The notes under the pieces are model-generated. The model was not told the DNA's origin, ran no database searches, and worked only from the letters and a program-made list of their open reading frames with translations. 64,000 nt of DNA, from the NCBI GenBank assembly GCA_029465975.1, contig CM055740.1, forward strand, positions 9,480,234-9,544,233. The letters run 5' to 3'. Shown here one piece after another: positions 46,980-60,409 of the stretch (positions are counted from its first letter, which is position 1; each line of letters starts with the position of its first letter). The DNA is from Dallia pectoralis (Eukaryota > Chordata > Actinopteri > Esociformes > Umbridae). Made by a program: the position numbers and the translations under genes.

Positions 46980-48250
46980 TCATGTTCTCTGGATAATTCT
47001 AGCTTCTCCCTATTTCTTGACAACGATGCTACATTACTTTATTATGTTGGATCGTACACACCTGTACAGAGTTATGTCACCTCAGAAACCAGACAGACAG
47101 AGTTTCTGAAACCGTCTTTCAGACATGATTACTTTTGAATAGAATTGAATAGAAGTGGGCTGCTCATTCACACTGTCAATTACAATCTCTGTCCTTACAG
47201 TGGATCCCGACAGGTTCACCAAACAGCTGAATGACAGTTATTCTGCAAAGCTCTTCCCTAGAGAAGCTGCCCAGTCAACTAAACTATCCAAAATCAAGTA
47301 GACTTTGGCACCGGGTACTAACGCACCTGACGATAGAAATGGACCATCTGTCAAGGAAAGTGTGTGCTGTTCACATCCCAAATAAAACATATATTTATCT
47401 TTATTTTGAGGTTTCTCTGAAATTCCTTTGAGGTCACAGAGACAGTGAGCCTACCTGTGTATGAATCATTTATACCTTAGTTTCTATTAATTACACCATG
47501 TTGGGTCATGACAGGCGGCCGTAAATGGCAGTTAGACCCAAAACCGGTGATGTGGACGTGTGGGTGTGTCTCTGTCTTGTCTGTTTATGTGTATCACAGT
47601 TGGATGGCCTCAGAATTTAGTTTTATAACCATGCCCCCTCCCTCTCTATCTTAATCTGTGTAAATGAATCACATTCTGGCTCAGACTCTGACCACGATGT
47701 CACTCCCTGAACTCTGACCTTGCTGCTTTTGTTCTCTTTCTGCCATCTCTCTTTTCCACCGGGTGCTTTATCAGTTAGCGCAGGTTCTGAAAGCGAGGAC
47801 GGGCAGTTCTTAGGGTAATGCTCTTAGGGTAATGTACTTCTTCTGGCAACATCCATCACTCAACCCAATGATAGCAGTGTGGGCGGTGGGACTGACTGTC
47901 CCTCTGTAGCACCACAACGGAGGAGGACCATATTTCACCTTCAACCCCATTCCTGATAACTACAAGGCAGTGTTTCTTCTGGACTGGGCGGCAGCCATGA
48001 ACAACAGTCGCCTATGCCAACACACACGTGACCCGTGATCTGTTGTTCCTCTGTAAGGTGTGGTCCAGCATTACATAGAGGACTGGGAGGGACTGGATCA
48101 AGGCTACAGCAGTGTGACAAACCCGCTCAGACACCAAGGCGTGCGTGCGTGCATCAGCAGTTGACCTTCAGTATTAAGAGCAGTGGACTAGACTACAACT
48201 ACATAAATTACACATCATTTGTCATATCCACGTTTGTGGTCTTGAGAAAA
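46980..48250 (+). other. Intergenic; weak exon-like blocks
   Basis: Two plus-strand blocks follow good acceptors. TCTCTGTCCTTACAG precedes 47201 (reading VDPDRFTKQLNDSYSAK). CCTCTGTAG precedes 47910 (reading HHNGGGPYFTFNPIPDNYKA, then VFLLDWAAAMNNSRL), with a GTAAGG at about 48053. I do not recognise either peptide and cannot connect them. They may be remnants of a gene or chance. Confidence 0.25.
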
Positions 48251-48255
48251 GCTGA

Positions 48256-49855
48256 CAGGGATGAAGGCAGGTGGCCTGGCTACAGGGATGGAGGGAGGTG
48301 ACCTGAATACAGGGATGGAGGGAGTTGGCCTGAATACAGGGATGGAGGGAGGTGGCCTGAATACAGGGATGGAGGGAGGTGACCTGAATACAGGGATGGA
48401 GGGAGGTGACCTGAATACAGGGATGGAGGGAGGTGGCCTGAATACAGGGATGGAGGGAGGTGGCCTGAATACAGGGATGGAGGGAGTTGGCCTGAATACA
48501 GGGATGGAGGGAGTTGGCCTGAATACAGGGATGGAGGGAGGTGACCTGAATACAGGGATGGAGGGAGGTGACCTGAATACAGGGATGGAGGGAGGTGGCC
48601 TGAATACAGGGATGGAGGGAGGTGGCCTGAATACAGGGATGGAGGGAGGTGGCCTGAATACAGGGATGGAGGGAGTTGGCCTGAATACAGGGATGGAGGG
48701 AGGTGGCCTGAATACAGGGATGGAGGGAGGTGGCCTGAATACAGGGATGGAGGGAGGTGACCTGAATACAGGGATGGAGGGAGGTGACCTGAATACAGGG
48801 ATGGAGGGAGGTGACCTGAATACAGGGATGGAGGGAGGTGGCCTGAATACAGGGATGGAGGGAGGTGACCTGAATACAGGGATGGAGGGAGGTGGCCTGA
48901 ATACAGGGATGGAGGGAGGTGGCCTGAATACAGGGATGGAGGGAGGTGACCTGAATACAGGGATGGAGGGAGGTGGCCTGAATACAGGGATGGAGGGAGG
49001 TGACCTGAATACAGGGATGGAGGGAGGTGGCCTGAATACAGGGATGGAGGGAGGTGGCCTGAATACAGGGATGGAGGGAGGTGGCCTGAATACAGGGATG
49101 GAGGGAGGTGGCCTGAATACAGGGATGAAGGCAGGTGGCCTGGCTACAGGGATGGAGGGAGGTGGCCTGAATACAGGGATGGAGGGAGGTGACCTGAATA
49201 CAGGGATGGAGGGAGGTGGCCTGAATACAGGGATGGAGGGAGGTGGCCTGAATACAGGGATGGAGGGAGGTGACCTGAATACAGGGATGGAGGGAGGTGG
49301 CCTGAATACAGGGATGGAGGGAGGTGGCCTGAATACAGGGATGGAGGGAGGTGGCCTGAATACAGGGATGGAGGGAGGTGGCCTGAATACAGGGATGGAG
49401 GGAGGTGGCCTGAATACAGGGATGGAGGGAGGTGGCCTGAATACAGGGATGGAGAGAGGTGGCCTGAATACAGGGATGGAGGGAGGTGACCTGAATACAG
49501 GGATGAAGGCAGGTGGCCTGAATACAGGGATGGAGGGAGGTGGCCTGAATACAGGGATGGAGAGAGGTGGCCTGAATACAGGGATGGAGGGAGGTGACCT
49601 GAATACAGGGATGAAGGCAGGTGGCCTGAATACAGGGATGGAGGGAGGTGGCCTGAATACAGGGATGAAGGGAGGTGGCCTGAATACAGGGATGGAGGGA
49701 GGTGGCCTGAATACAGGGATGGAGGGAGGTGGCCTGGCTACAGGGATGGAGGGAGGTGGCCTGACTACAGGGATGAAGGGAGGTGGCCTGGCTACAGGGA
49801 TGGAGGGAGGTGGCCTGGATACAGGGATGGAGGGAGGTGACCTGAATACAGGGTC
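48256..49855. repeat. 27-bp G-rich minisatellite, about 59 copies
   Basis: Unit GGGATGGAGGGAGGTGGCCT then GAATACA, with GGTGACC, GTTGGCC and AAGGCAGG variants. Because 27 is a multiple of three, both strands stay open for about 550 codons (GMEGGGLNT and PPSIPVFRP repeats). I treat these as artefacts since no start context, splice site or known domain supports them. Confidence 0.97.
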
Positions 49856-49904
49856 AGCTGCTGAGGGACGTAACATGGTTCTACAATCGAGGCCACACCA
49901 TAAA

Positions 49905-50400
49905 TCTGCCCTAACAGTGAGGGGTCTGCTAGGCTAACTCCACCCCACAGTGAGGGATCTGCTAGGCTAACTACACCCCACAGTGAGGGATCTGCTAGGC
50001 TAACTCCACCCCACAGTGAGGGATCTGCTTGGCTAACTCCACCCCACAGTGAGGGATCTGCTTGGCTAACTCCACCCCACAGTGAGGGATCTGCTAGGCT
50101 AACTCCACCCCACAGTGAGGGATCTGCTAGGCTAACTCCACCCCACAGTGAGGGATCTGCTAGGCTAACTCCACCCCACAGTGAGGGATCTGCTAGGCTA
50201 ACTCCACCCCACAGTGAGGGATCTGCTAGGCTAACTCCACCCCACAGTGAGGGATCTGCTTGGCTAACTCCACCCCACAGTGAGGGATCTGCTTGGCTAA
50301 CTCCACCCCACAGTGAGGGATCTGCTAGGCTAACTACACCCTACAGTGAGGGATCTGCTAGGCTAACTACACCCCACAGCGAGGGGTCTGCTAGGGTAAC
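49905..50400. repeat. 33-bp minisatellite, about 15 copies
   Basis: Unit CAGTGAGGGATCTGCTAGGC then TAACTCCACCCCA, with GCTTGGC and CTACACC variants. It starts about 50 bp after the 27-bp array. Confidence 0.96.
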
Positions 50401-50779
50401 TGCTTTACCCCATGGAGATGGGTTTGATCGGGTAACTCTTTCACCCCAGAAGATATGGGTGTGTGAGTGTGTGCGAGTGTGTGTGTGTCACCCCCTCCGT
50501 CAAACAGATGATCTTGGTGGGATTTTAACTAGAGAGCTAAGATGACAGCTGCACTGGTGATCAAGAATTAGTACAGTCTGGAACTGTAATCACCAATGGG
50601 TGTGCTCTAGTGTGTGTCAGTGTTTATGTGTGACTCACTCCCCCTGTCATAGTGTGTGTGTATTCATATCAAGTTAATTCAAACCCGATGGCCTGGCAAC
50701 CTAATCCATGGCATCTGTTTTTATCATGACCAACCTCCCCGCGAAACTCTTACCCTCCCCGTAACCTTTCTTCTTGACT

Positions 50780-51079
<300 letters not shown>

Positions 51080-51080
<1 letters not shown>

Positions 51081-53070
51081 CCTCACACAACAAAGAGATG
51101 ATACAGGGCTCATCCTCACATGATGTGTTTCCTATAATGAGTCATTATCTATGGTCTGTGTGTGTGAATGTGTGTGTGTGTGTGTCCGAGTTTGTGTAAT
51201 TAATTTATCCAGTCAAAGCATCAGTCTAGATATTGTGTTTTAACCGTTTTAACTGAAACCCGATGGGCCGAGACATTCAACAGTCAATCCAGTAATCAGA
51301 TAATCACATGGTGTCCATATGCTCCTAGTATGATTAGCCAATAACTCACCAAAAAGGACCGCCCATTTCATTGGAAATTTACGTATTGAACAGAGAGTTA
51401 CAATGAACTGAACAACAAACTTCCAAAACATTTTTCAAATGCAACAAACATATTAATATTTGAAAATATAAAGCAGATATAGTTAAAAGACAATGGCCAC
51501 AGATATTCCTGATTTACCATCTTCTCAAGCAGTTGCCGTTGGTTACCAGGGAGTGGCACAAATGCTCATTAGCTCCTCCCATCGCACTCTTCCACATGAT
51601 TCAATGTTTATTAGCAGTTGTAGAACATAACTCCAACCGCCCTCTCACATATGTACTTATGCACACGTTCCTAACCGTTAACCAAGCTAACGTGAGCTGT
51701 ACTGCACTGGTCCGGATTGATATCCGTCATAGTTTCTGGTCTAGTGGTAAATGTGAAAAGAAAACAGAGAATTACTGGACGTCTCAATCACATGTTCTGG
51801 TCGAAATCTGCGGTTGACCTCCTCGTAGGGGTCATGTGTGCAATGCAGAGTCTATTAGGCGAACAGAATAGAATGAAAACAACCCGCCACATCCATATGG
51901 AGACCGCAAAACATCGCCCACCACCCATGGGGTTTGTTCCTTCTGCTCCAGCACCCGTACTCGTGAAGTTTCGCAGGAGCACCAGGAGAGTCTTGTTTCG
52001 AACGGATCAAAGCTCAGCCGTGTAAGTCATCGTCGTCCGTGCCAATCCACACAGAACAAGCCGACTGTGCTTTGTGCTGCTCTGTCTGGCACTCCGCTCC
52101 AGTAGAGAGACGCCAGCTCCCGCTGTTCTGCTGTTACCAGGGTTGTTCTGGATGGCTGAGTGCTCACACTGTTTCAATAAACCTGGGACACTCGCGGTTA
52201 TTTGACATGGACTCATCTCCGAGCATTCTGCAATCCAGGGAACCTCTGCTTGATTCAAACTGCAGTCCGAGACAGACAATTCCTAAAGATATAAACAGTC
52301 AGTGTGTGTGTACATTTGTGGGTGTGTGGGTGTGTGCGCGGGTGTGCGGGAGAGAGAGAGTGTCTGTAGGGCAAATTCAACAAGATATCCTCTTTTGGTT
52401 CCCGGCCGGTACCAGGGATTAATACTGCAGGTTGGACATTGATCTGAGAAGACACACTTAGGACAGCACAGCACTTACAAAAACTATTACAGCACAGATT
52501 TTTCATCTAGACATTGAGGCAAATAAATCTGGAGTTTGTTATATACATTTCCAAAAGAGTAACATCATTCAAAGTAAAGATGCTCCTCTGTTCTTTCTCT
52601 CTCAGTTACTCTGTGGAAACACTTTGCTGAATTGTTTCAACGACTGTGACATTTTTCAGAAGAAGATTTAGTCAAATCAAACCGGACCGAAGTTCATCGA
52701 ACCTGGTACCAGAGTGGACATCCTCTGACTGACAGAAACATAAAATGAGAACGGAATGGCTTATGGACCATGTAAAACAGAACAAAGGAGATCAGAACAA
52801 TTTAAGCTGAAGCTAAACACTGTTCTTATGTACTGAACAGGGAGAACATGCAGACAGGATTGAGTAGGAACAATTAGCTAACAGAAAGACGCCAGGAGAA
52901 TAGATGGCTGATGTACTTCTCTCTTTGATGTATCTGCCCTGGAGACTGCTCTGAAACGTGAGCACAATGCTGTTTCACTGACCGGAGCCCACAAACCACC
53001 AATTCAGAACCTCATTTTTTCAACATTTAATTCGGCGATACAGTGCTTCAACCTGTCCAGAAAATTGCAT
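51080..53070. other. Intergenic unique sequence
   Basis: A GT/GC tract lies at 52303-52350. An open plus-strand stretch ends at CAGCCGT/GTAAGTCA near 52021, but its peptide is not recognised, so no gene is called. Confidence 0.35.
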
Positions 53071-53079
53071 GAGGAAGTA

Positions 53080-53993
53080 CCAGAACCTGTCTGGTAGATG
53101 TAAAGGTGTAGTATCACAACCTGTCCAGTAGATGGCATGGTGTAGTATCACAACCTGTCCAGTAGATGGCATGGTGTAGTATCACAACCTGTCCAGTAGA
53201 TGGCATGGTGTAGTATCACAACCAGTCCAGTAGATGGCATGGTGTAGTATCACAACCTGTCCAGTAGATGGCATGGTGTAGTATCACAACCTGTCCAGTA
53301 GATGGCATGGTGTAGTATCACAACCTGTCCAGTAGATGGCATGGTGTAGTATCACAACCTGTCCAGTAGATGGCATGGTGTAGTATCACAACCTGTCCAG
53401 TAGATGGCATGGTGTAGTATCACAACCAGTCCAGTAGATGGCATGGTGTAGTATCACAACCTGTCCAGTAGATGGCATGGTGTAGTATCACAACCTGTCC
53501 AGTAGATGGCATGGTGTAGTATCACAACCAGTCCAGTAGATGGCATGGTGTAGTATCACAACCTGTCCAGTAGATGGCATGGTGTAGTATCACAACCTGT
53601 CCAGTAGATGGCATGGTGTAGTATCACAACCTGTCCAGTAGATGTCATGGTGTAGTATCACAACCTGTCCAGTAGATGGCATGGTGTAATATCACAACCT
53701 GTCCAGTAGATGGCATGGTGTAATATCACAACCTGTCCAGTAGATGGCATGGTGTAGTATCACAACCTGTCCAGTAGATGGCATGGTGTAGTATCACAAC
53801 CTGTCCAGTAGATGGCATGGTGTAATATCACAACCTGTCCAGTAGATGGCATGGTGTAGTATCACAACCTGTCCAGTAGATGGCATGGTGTAATATCACA
53901 ACCTGTCCAGTAGATGGCATGGTGTAGTATCACAACCTGTCCAGTAGATGGCATGGTGTAATATCACAACCTGTCCAGTAGATAGCATGTTTC
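53080..53993. repeat. 34-bp minisatellite, about 27 copies
   Basis: Unit CAGTAGATGGCATGGTGTAG then TATCACAACCTGTC, with ACCAGTC and GTAATATC variants. Imperfect founder-like copies sit at the low-coordinate end (53056-53120). Confidence 0.97.
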
Positions 53994-53999
53994 TATTGA

Positions 54000-54930
54000 G
54001 ATAGCTTGTTTTCAGGAATACAGTTAATCTTTGTCTGTAAAACCAGCCCTCAAACTCCTTTTCTGTAACATTCAGAAACATATCAAGCCTATATTGGTTA
54101 GCAAAGTAGGAGAATTATAGAATTGCAAACATTTTGTATCCCCTGAATTTGGTAAGATTTCCAATTCATGGTTTGAAATCCTTCTTTGTCACAACAACTC
54201 ACAGCGGATTCTGAGTAATATAACAACGTTCTCGTAACCATGAAGTTTTGACCGAAATCCACACATGCTTGAAGAAATCCCCTCTCTACCGGGATTGAGT
54301 TTACAGGCGCCCAAACCCCCACAAGGTGTCGCTAGAGCAAGTAGTAGAAAAACAGAAGTACTATTAACCCATTACACGCAGATGTTGGCCATCAAATCCA
54401 CAGCTCTTGTGGGATCCCTAAAACGTTCCTGGAGCCGGATAAAATCCCTGTTCTCACAACTTAAAGGCACTAATTTAACTTAATTAAGGATAAATTAATT
54501 AAGGACCCAGAATTTGTCTCATTCTGATCCCTGAAAATGTTTTGAGAAGCCAACTCTGTCAGGCAGGACAGCGTCGCAGAAAGGTGAGGAGACGCCTGAG
54601 AATAATGAGGAACTCTGTCAGCTTTCTATATCTTAATCTTACTGCACATTTCCTATTTTATAATGTCACACGTCTGTTAATTTGTGTATTTGCTGATTAA
54701 CCAATTGAAGGTTCTGGGTTGGACCGGTGCTCAAGAGGATGGCGAATTCTTGTTAAAACGCAAACATACATTCATAATGTCAGCCAGGAGCCATTTTCCT
54801 GTTGTTTACTTTCCACATTAGTCAGCCTGTCTATTGACGATTTTAGTCTATTGCCTTACTTTCGATATGTTCTATGTTGTAGAACACGAGTGAATGAATC
54901 AGAACAATTAAATTACACATAAGGAATAAT
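54000..54930. other. Intergenic unique sequence
   Basis: No exon or repeat recognised. Confidence 0.4.
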
Positions 54931-54944
54931 TTTGTTAATACATT

Positions 54945-55190
54945 TTGTATCAAACAGATCCAAAATACATTTCATATTGTTGATTCTTCAAGGTAGCCAC
55001 CTGTCGCCTTGATGACAGCTATACACACTCTTGGTTTTCTCTCAACCAGTTTCATGAGGTAATGCTATTCCATTATGGGAAATATCCTTTGACAACTTCG
55101 CTACTATTCCACATTGTGATAAATAGCACAACTAAAGAAAAATACCTTAGAATCAGAAGGCGTCCAAACCTTTCACTGGTACTGTCCATT
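54945..55190. mobile_element. Internally deleted Tc1/mariner-like element
   Basis: AAGGTAGCCACCTGTCGCCT, then TGATGACAGCTATACACACT and CTCAACCAGTTTCATGAGGT, match the subterminal arm of a well-known fish Tc1 element. The right end (GGCGTCCAAACCTTTCACTG then GTACTGTCC) matches its terminus (reverse complement CAGTACCAGT..TTTGGAC). The transposase region between is gone. Confidence 0.8.
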
Positions 55191-55414
55191 TTGTACCGTT
55201 CACTAACATGTCAAACCTAAATCTATTTGTGAATATCCAGAATTAAATCCTAGCTGCAGTCAGGGAGAGAAACCTTTGGCCTGGGTCGGGTCCTTAAAGC
55301 TGACGTCCAGGATCGGTATCTGAAGTAAAGTCGGGGCAGCTGCCTCTCTGACAGACTCAAGTCTCTAATGAATGACAACTATTCACTCCCCCTGTCCCCC
55401 GTCTGATCACATGA

Positions 55415-55648
55415 GCCGAGCACTGCTGAACACTGCCGAGCACTGCTGAGCACTGCCGAGCACTGCTGAACACTGCTGAACACTGCCGAACACTGCTGAA
55501 CACTGCTGAACACTGCCGAGCACTGCTGAACACTGCTGAACACTGCCGAGCACTGCTGAACACTGCTGAACACTGCCGAGCACTGCTGAACACTGCCGAG
55601 CACTGCCGAGCACTGCTGAACACTGCCGAACACTGCTGAACACTGCCT
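55415..55648. repeat. 10-bp minisatellite (CACTGCTGAA / CACTGCCGAG)
   Basis: About 23 tandem decamers of two alternating types. Apparent frames of CSAVFSSVQQ type are artefacts. Confidence 0.96.
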
Positions 55649-55922
55649 CCCACTCAGCCACGGAGCAGCACAATATCAGGCAGTGTCCCTCTGATACAGT
55701 ACTGGTCAGCGGAGAGAAGGAGGGACAGGGGGACCGGGAGGTGGAGGGTGGTGGGGGGGGTGTTGTGGAGGGCGGCAGGGCTGGAGTGTGGTTGACCAGG
55801 ACATGACAAAGCTACACGCAGTGCTGCATTTACATGGGTTTTTACTAAGTGTCTATGTGGAGTTATTAGGTACGCCTCTAATACAAGTAGACCACTGATT
55901 GAGGTTATATAACCCTCTGGGA

Positions 55923-56718
55923 ACAGACCCTAGTCCAACAGACCCTAGTCCAACAGACCCTAGTCCAACAGACCCTAGTCCAACAGACTCTAGTCCAACA
56001 GACTCTAGTCCAACAGACCCTAGTCCAACAGACCCTAGTCCAACAGACCCTAGTCCAACAGACCCTAGTCCAACAGACTCTAGTCCAACAGACCCTAGTC
56101 CAACAGACTCTAGTCCAACAGACCCTAGTCCAACAGACTCTAGTCCAACAGACCCTAGTCCAACAGACTCTAGTCCAACAGACTCTAGTCCAACAGACTC
56201 TAGTCCAACAGACCCTAGTCCAACAGACTCTAGTCCAACAGACTCTAGTCCAACAGACCCTAGTCCAACAGACTCTAGTCCAACAGACCCTAGTCCAACA
56301 GACCCTAGTCCAACAGACCCTAGTCCAACAGACCCTAGTCCAACAGACTCTAGTCCAACAGACCCTAGTCCAACAGACTCTAGTCCAACAGACCCTAGTC
56401 CAACAGACTCTAGTCCAACAGACCCTAGTCCAACAGACTCTAGTCCAACAGACTCCAACAGACTCTAGTCCAACAGACCCTAGTCCAACAGACCCTAGTC
56501 CAACAGACTCTAGTCCAACAGACCCTAGTCCAACAGACTCTAGTCCAACAGACCCTAGTCCAACAGACTCTAGTCCAACAGACCCTAGTCCAACAGACTC
56601 TAGTCCAACAGACTCTAGTCCAACAGACCCTAGTCCAACAGACCCTAGTCCAACAGACTCTAGTCCAACAGACCGTAGTCCAACAGACTCTAGTCCAACA
56701 GACTCTAGTCCAACAGAG
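55923..56718. repeat. 15-bp minisatellite, about 53 copies
   Basis: Unit CCCTAGTCCAACAGA or CTCTAGTCCAACAGA; the C/T difference varies irregularly along the array. The 15-bp period gives false open frames (TDPSP and SVGLE repeats). Confidence 0.98.
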
Positions 56719-56719
56719 G

Positions 56720-58460
56720 GCTCATGCCTTCATCCAACTAATTTCTCCCTGTCTATCTGCTGCTCTCTCTCTTGGGCGCTGATCTATTTTCCAACCATCA
56801 CTGCATCACTGTGTGTGCGTGTGTGCGTGTGTGTGTATGTGTGTGTAAGTGTGTGTCTGTGTGTGTCCAGTGCGTCGTACATGGGAAGTCTTGTGGCGCT
56901 GTAGCGGCTAACAGCTCCACTCAGCTCAAAACACAGCCTTTCATAGCACCTCCGCCCACGGTGCTCCCAGAATGCACAACACGTCAGCCAGAAAAGTATG
57001 AGCAATATGACCCAGTCACACACACAGCACATTTAACCTTCATAGGATAGGAATGGTGGACGTTTGAGGAGGGATATTGTGATAGAGAGGAAGGAAGTGA
57101 ACGGCCATTATCATATTGAATGTACAGCATTAACAATTGCAGACCACAATAATCTCATAACATGAGGTGTTAATAAGAGAGAGAGAGAGAGAGACAATGG
57201 AGGAGATAAGTGGGAAGAAAGAAAGATGAGTGGACAGAGGAGGGAGGAGAGGCTGGCTGTTCTTGTGGGAATGACAGTGAACTGATATCAGGGGGCTAGA
57301 TCTGGTGTTTGGGTAAACATCACTGTAGTGGTATGTTTAATGTGTGTCGTAACTCGTAACACGTCCATCTACCCCGGTCACTTCTAACTCCATCTTTGAA
57401 AGTGTGGTTTGTGAATGTCTGAAGCATGTATTGTCGTGATGCCATTGCTGCGGTGTCATTTACCACTGGCTCACGTTGACTTAGCAACAAGCAGCATATT
57501 TACTGCGACAGAATACGAAAGAACTATGTCATATTGCAATTCAGAAATATCAATGAAGCTGACGCCTGAGGTTTATGTGGCCCGAACTTGGCCTGCTTCT
57601 GCAACACACGGAGCTGGCGAACAGCGTAGCCTACGAGCACGACAACACCCAGGGTGTTTCTCTGCAGCAGTCTGGCCAGAGACATGCCATTGCATCAACA
57701 ATAAATTATAGATATTGTCACCATTTCACCATTCCATGAAAATGACTATTCAGTTGCTACTTCGAAAACACACAAACACACATAGGCGGAAGCCAAACAC
57801 GCAAAACACACACACGCACGCACTTGCCATGGTTACGAAAAGATGGTGCGTGAAGACACCCACCCAGTCCCTGATTGGCCACTTTCCTCTCTGTCACATC
57901 TGTAAACAGTGTCCTTCTGAGCATGACATCACACAGCCACACAGCAGCACAGCAGTATTCAAACAAACACTTACAGTGCTGGATCCTGAAGCCCGGTGAA
58001 CACACTGCTATCTCCCGCTATCTCTGTATCCCTGTGGGACTAGGATGTTTGCCAGGAGCTTCTCTCACTAGCACTCCTCCTCCTCCTGTCCTTCACCCAG
58101 ATGAGAAGAATAGTGGCACACGGCGAGATCTGCTTCACGGTGAGGTCTGCAGTGCTGCTCGAGCAGTAACTGTATGCCGCTGCCTCTCTCTCCCTTCTCC
58201 AAGGTCAAGTAACGATCCGCCTAGCTGAAGGGGCGGCTCCACCCACAACAGAGAACAATCTGTTACAACTCAAACACTTGCCTCTGCTCCTCAATCCCCC
58301 CACCCCACCCCCATGCCCAACTTCCAACCAGCACCCAGCGCCAATAAACAGCAACGATATGGTTGTGTCCTTTTGTTCAACAAGACACAGAAACCTCAGA
58401 GAGCATTATTACTAGAAGGGTTCAGTCCAGTAAAGCTCAGTGAGCCGGAGGACAGTGCTG
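56720..58460. other. Intergenic unique sequence
   Basis: GT tract at 56811-56870 and GA tract at 57176-57195. No supportable gene. Confidence 0.4.
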
Positions 58461-58464
58461 AAAA

Positions 58465-59562
58465 CTGGGCTGGACACTGGACTAGACAGGGCTGGACACT
58501 GGGCTGGACACTGGGCTGGACAGGACAGGGCTGGACACTGGGCTGGACAGGACATGACTGGACACTGGGCTGAACACTGGGCTGAACACTGGGCTGAACA
58601 CTGGGCTAGACAGGACAGGACTGGACACTGGGCTGGACTCTGGACAGGACACTGGGCTGGACTCTGGACAGGACACTGGGCTGGACTCTGGACAGGACTG
58701 AACACTGGGCTGGACAGGACACTGGGCTGGACACTGAGCTGGACACTGGGCTGGACAGGACTGGACACTGGGCTAAACACTGGGCTAGACAGGACAGGAC
58801 TGGACACTGGGCTGGACACTGGGCTAGACAGGACAGGACTAGACACTGGGCTGAACTTAGGGCTGGACACTGGGCTAGACAGGACTGGACACTGGGCTGG
58901 ACACTGGGCTGGACAGGACAGGGCTGGACACTGGGCTAGACAGGACAGGGCTGGACACTGGGCTGAACTTAGGGCTGGACACTGGGCTAGACAGGGCTGG
59001 ACACTGGGCTGGACAGGACATGACTGGACACTGGGCTGAACACTGGGCTGGACACTGGGCTAGACAGGACTGGACACTGGGCTTGACAGGACAGGACTGG
59101 ACACTGGGCTGGACTCTGGACAGGACACTGGGCTGGACTCTGGACAGGACACTGGGCTGGACTCTGGACAGGACACTGGGCTGGACTCTGGACAGGACTG
59201 AACACTGGGCTGGACAGGACACTGGGCTGGACACTGAGCTGGACAGGACACGACACTGGGCTGGACACTGGGCTGAACACTGGGCTGGACACTGGGCTAG
59301 ACAGGACTGGACACTGGGCTGGACAGAACAGTACTGAACACTGGGCTGGACTCTGGACTGGACACTGGGCTGGACTCTGGACAGGACACTGGGCTGGACT
59401 CTGGACACTGGGCTGGACTCTGGACAGGACTGGGGCTGGACAGGACACTGGGCTGGACACTGGGCTAGACAGGACAGGACTAGACACTGGGCTGAACTTA
59501 GGGCTGGACACTGGGCTAGACAGGACTGGACACTGGGCTGGACAGGACTGGACACTGGGCTG
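58465..59562. repeat. GGCTGGACACTG composite minisatellite, about 1.1 kb
   Basis: Variable assembly of ACACTGGGCTGG, ACAGGACAGGGCTGG and ACTCTGGACAGG blocks. Larger segments recur: a GGACTCTGGACAGGACACTG cluster at 58634-58690 and again at 59112-59200, and GGGCTGAACTTAGGGCTGGA at 58848, 58959 and 59487. Confidence 0.95.
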
Positions 59563-59564
59563 GG

Positions 59565-59640
59565 GACAGCATGTTGGTTCTAGAAACAGTGTGTTGGTTC
59601 TAGAAACAGTGTGTTGGTTCTAGAAACAGTGTGTTGGTCC
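59565..59640. repeat. 20-bp repeat, about 4 copies
   Basis: TGTTGGTTCTAGAAACAGTG units directly after the composite array. Confidence 0.9.
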
Positions 59641-59974
59641 TGGGGAAAGAGTATACATGCACCTAATTGTGCCTTTGTTTTAAAAAAATAAGTTACATAG
59701 ATGTTCATTGTAACTTTGCTATTTAGAAGAATGGCAGATATAAGATCAATAGATACTGGTCAATCTGATTCTACCACAACCAAACAGCCAACAAATCTAT
59801 GTGATCAACAGAAGGGTTTTCTGCAGATTTGTAAAGGCAGCTTAGAGTTAGGACATTGTGTTATAGGTCTATAGACCCCAGACATAAAGGGCTTAGCTGA
59901 GCAGGGTAAGCAGATCAGGTCAACTGGGGCAACAGAGAGATCTAACCCTGTGTCAACTTGAGGGTTAAAAGAGT

Positions 59975-60405
59975 CGTCTGGTGCAGGTTCCAGGGTCATG
60001 GTCAAGTTTACTGAAGAGGTTAAAGAGGTCTTCTGGTTCCAGGGCCATGGTCTCAAGTTTACTGAAGAGGTTAAAGAGGTCTTCTGGTTCCAGGGCCATG
60101 GTCAAGTTTACTGAAGAGGTTAAAGAGGTCTTCTGGTTCCAGGGCCATGGTCTCAAGTTTACTGAAGAGGTTAAAGAGGTCTTCTGGTTCCAGGGCCATG
60201 GTCAAGTTTACTGAAGAGGTTAAAGAGGTCTTCTGGTTCCAGGGCCATGGTCTCAAGTTTACTGAAGAGGTTAAAGAGGTCTTCTGGTTCCAGGGTCATG
60301 GTCAAGTTTACTGAAGAGGTTAAAGAGGTCTTCTGGTTCCAGGGTCATGGTCAAGTTTACTGAAGAGGTTAAAGAGGTCTTCTGGTTCCAGGTTCCTGGT
60401 CAAGT
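59975..60405. repeat. 49-52-bp minisatellite, about 8 copies
   Basis: Units contain GGTTCCAGGGCCATGGTCAA and then GTTTACTGAAGAGGTTAAAG and AGGTCTTCT; alternate copies carry a TCT insertion (GGTCTCAAG), giving a two-unit pattern of about 101 bp. Confidence 0.95.
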
Positions 60406-60409
60406 CTAC

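Noticed and set aside
48215..49937. Open frames of about 550 codons on both strands (GMEGGGLNT and PPSIPVFRP repeats)
   Set aside because: Entirely created by a 27-bp array; a period divisible by three keeps frames open on both strands, and there is no domain, start or splice support.
55853..56468. 201-codon SVGLE and 189-codon TDPSP frames
   Set aside because: 15-bp array artefacts.
58412..59555. Long frames in the GGCTGGACACTG array
   Set aside because: Low-complexity composite repeat with no recognisable protein.
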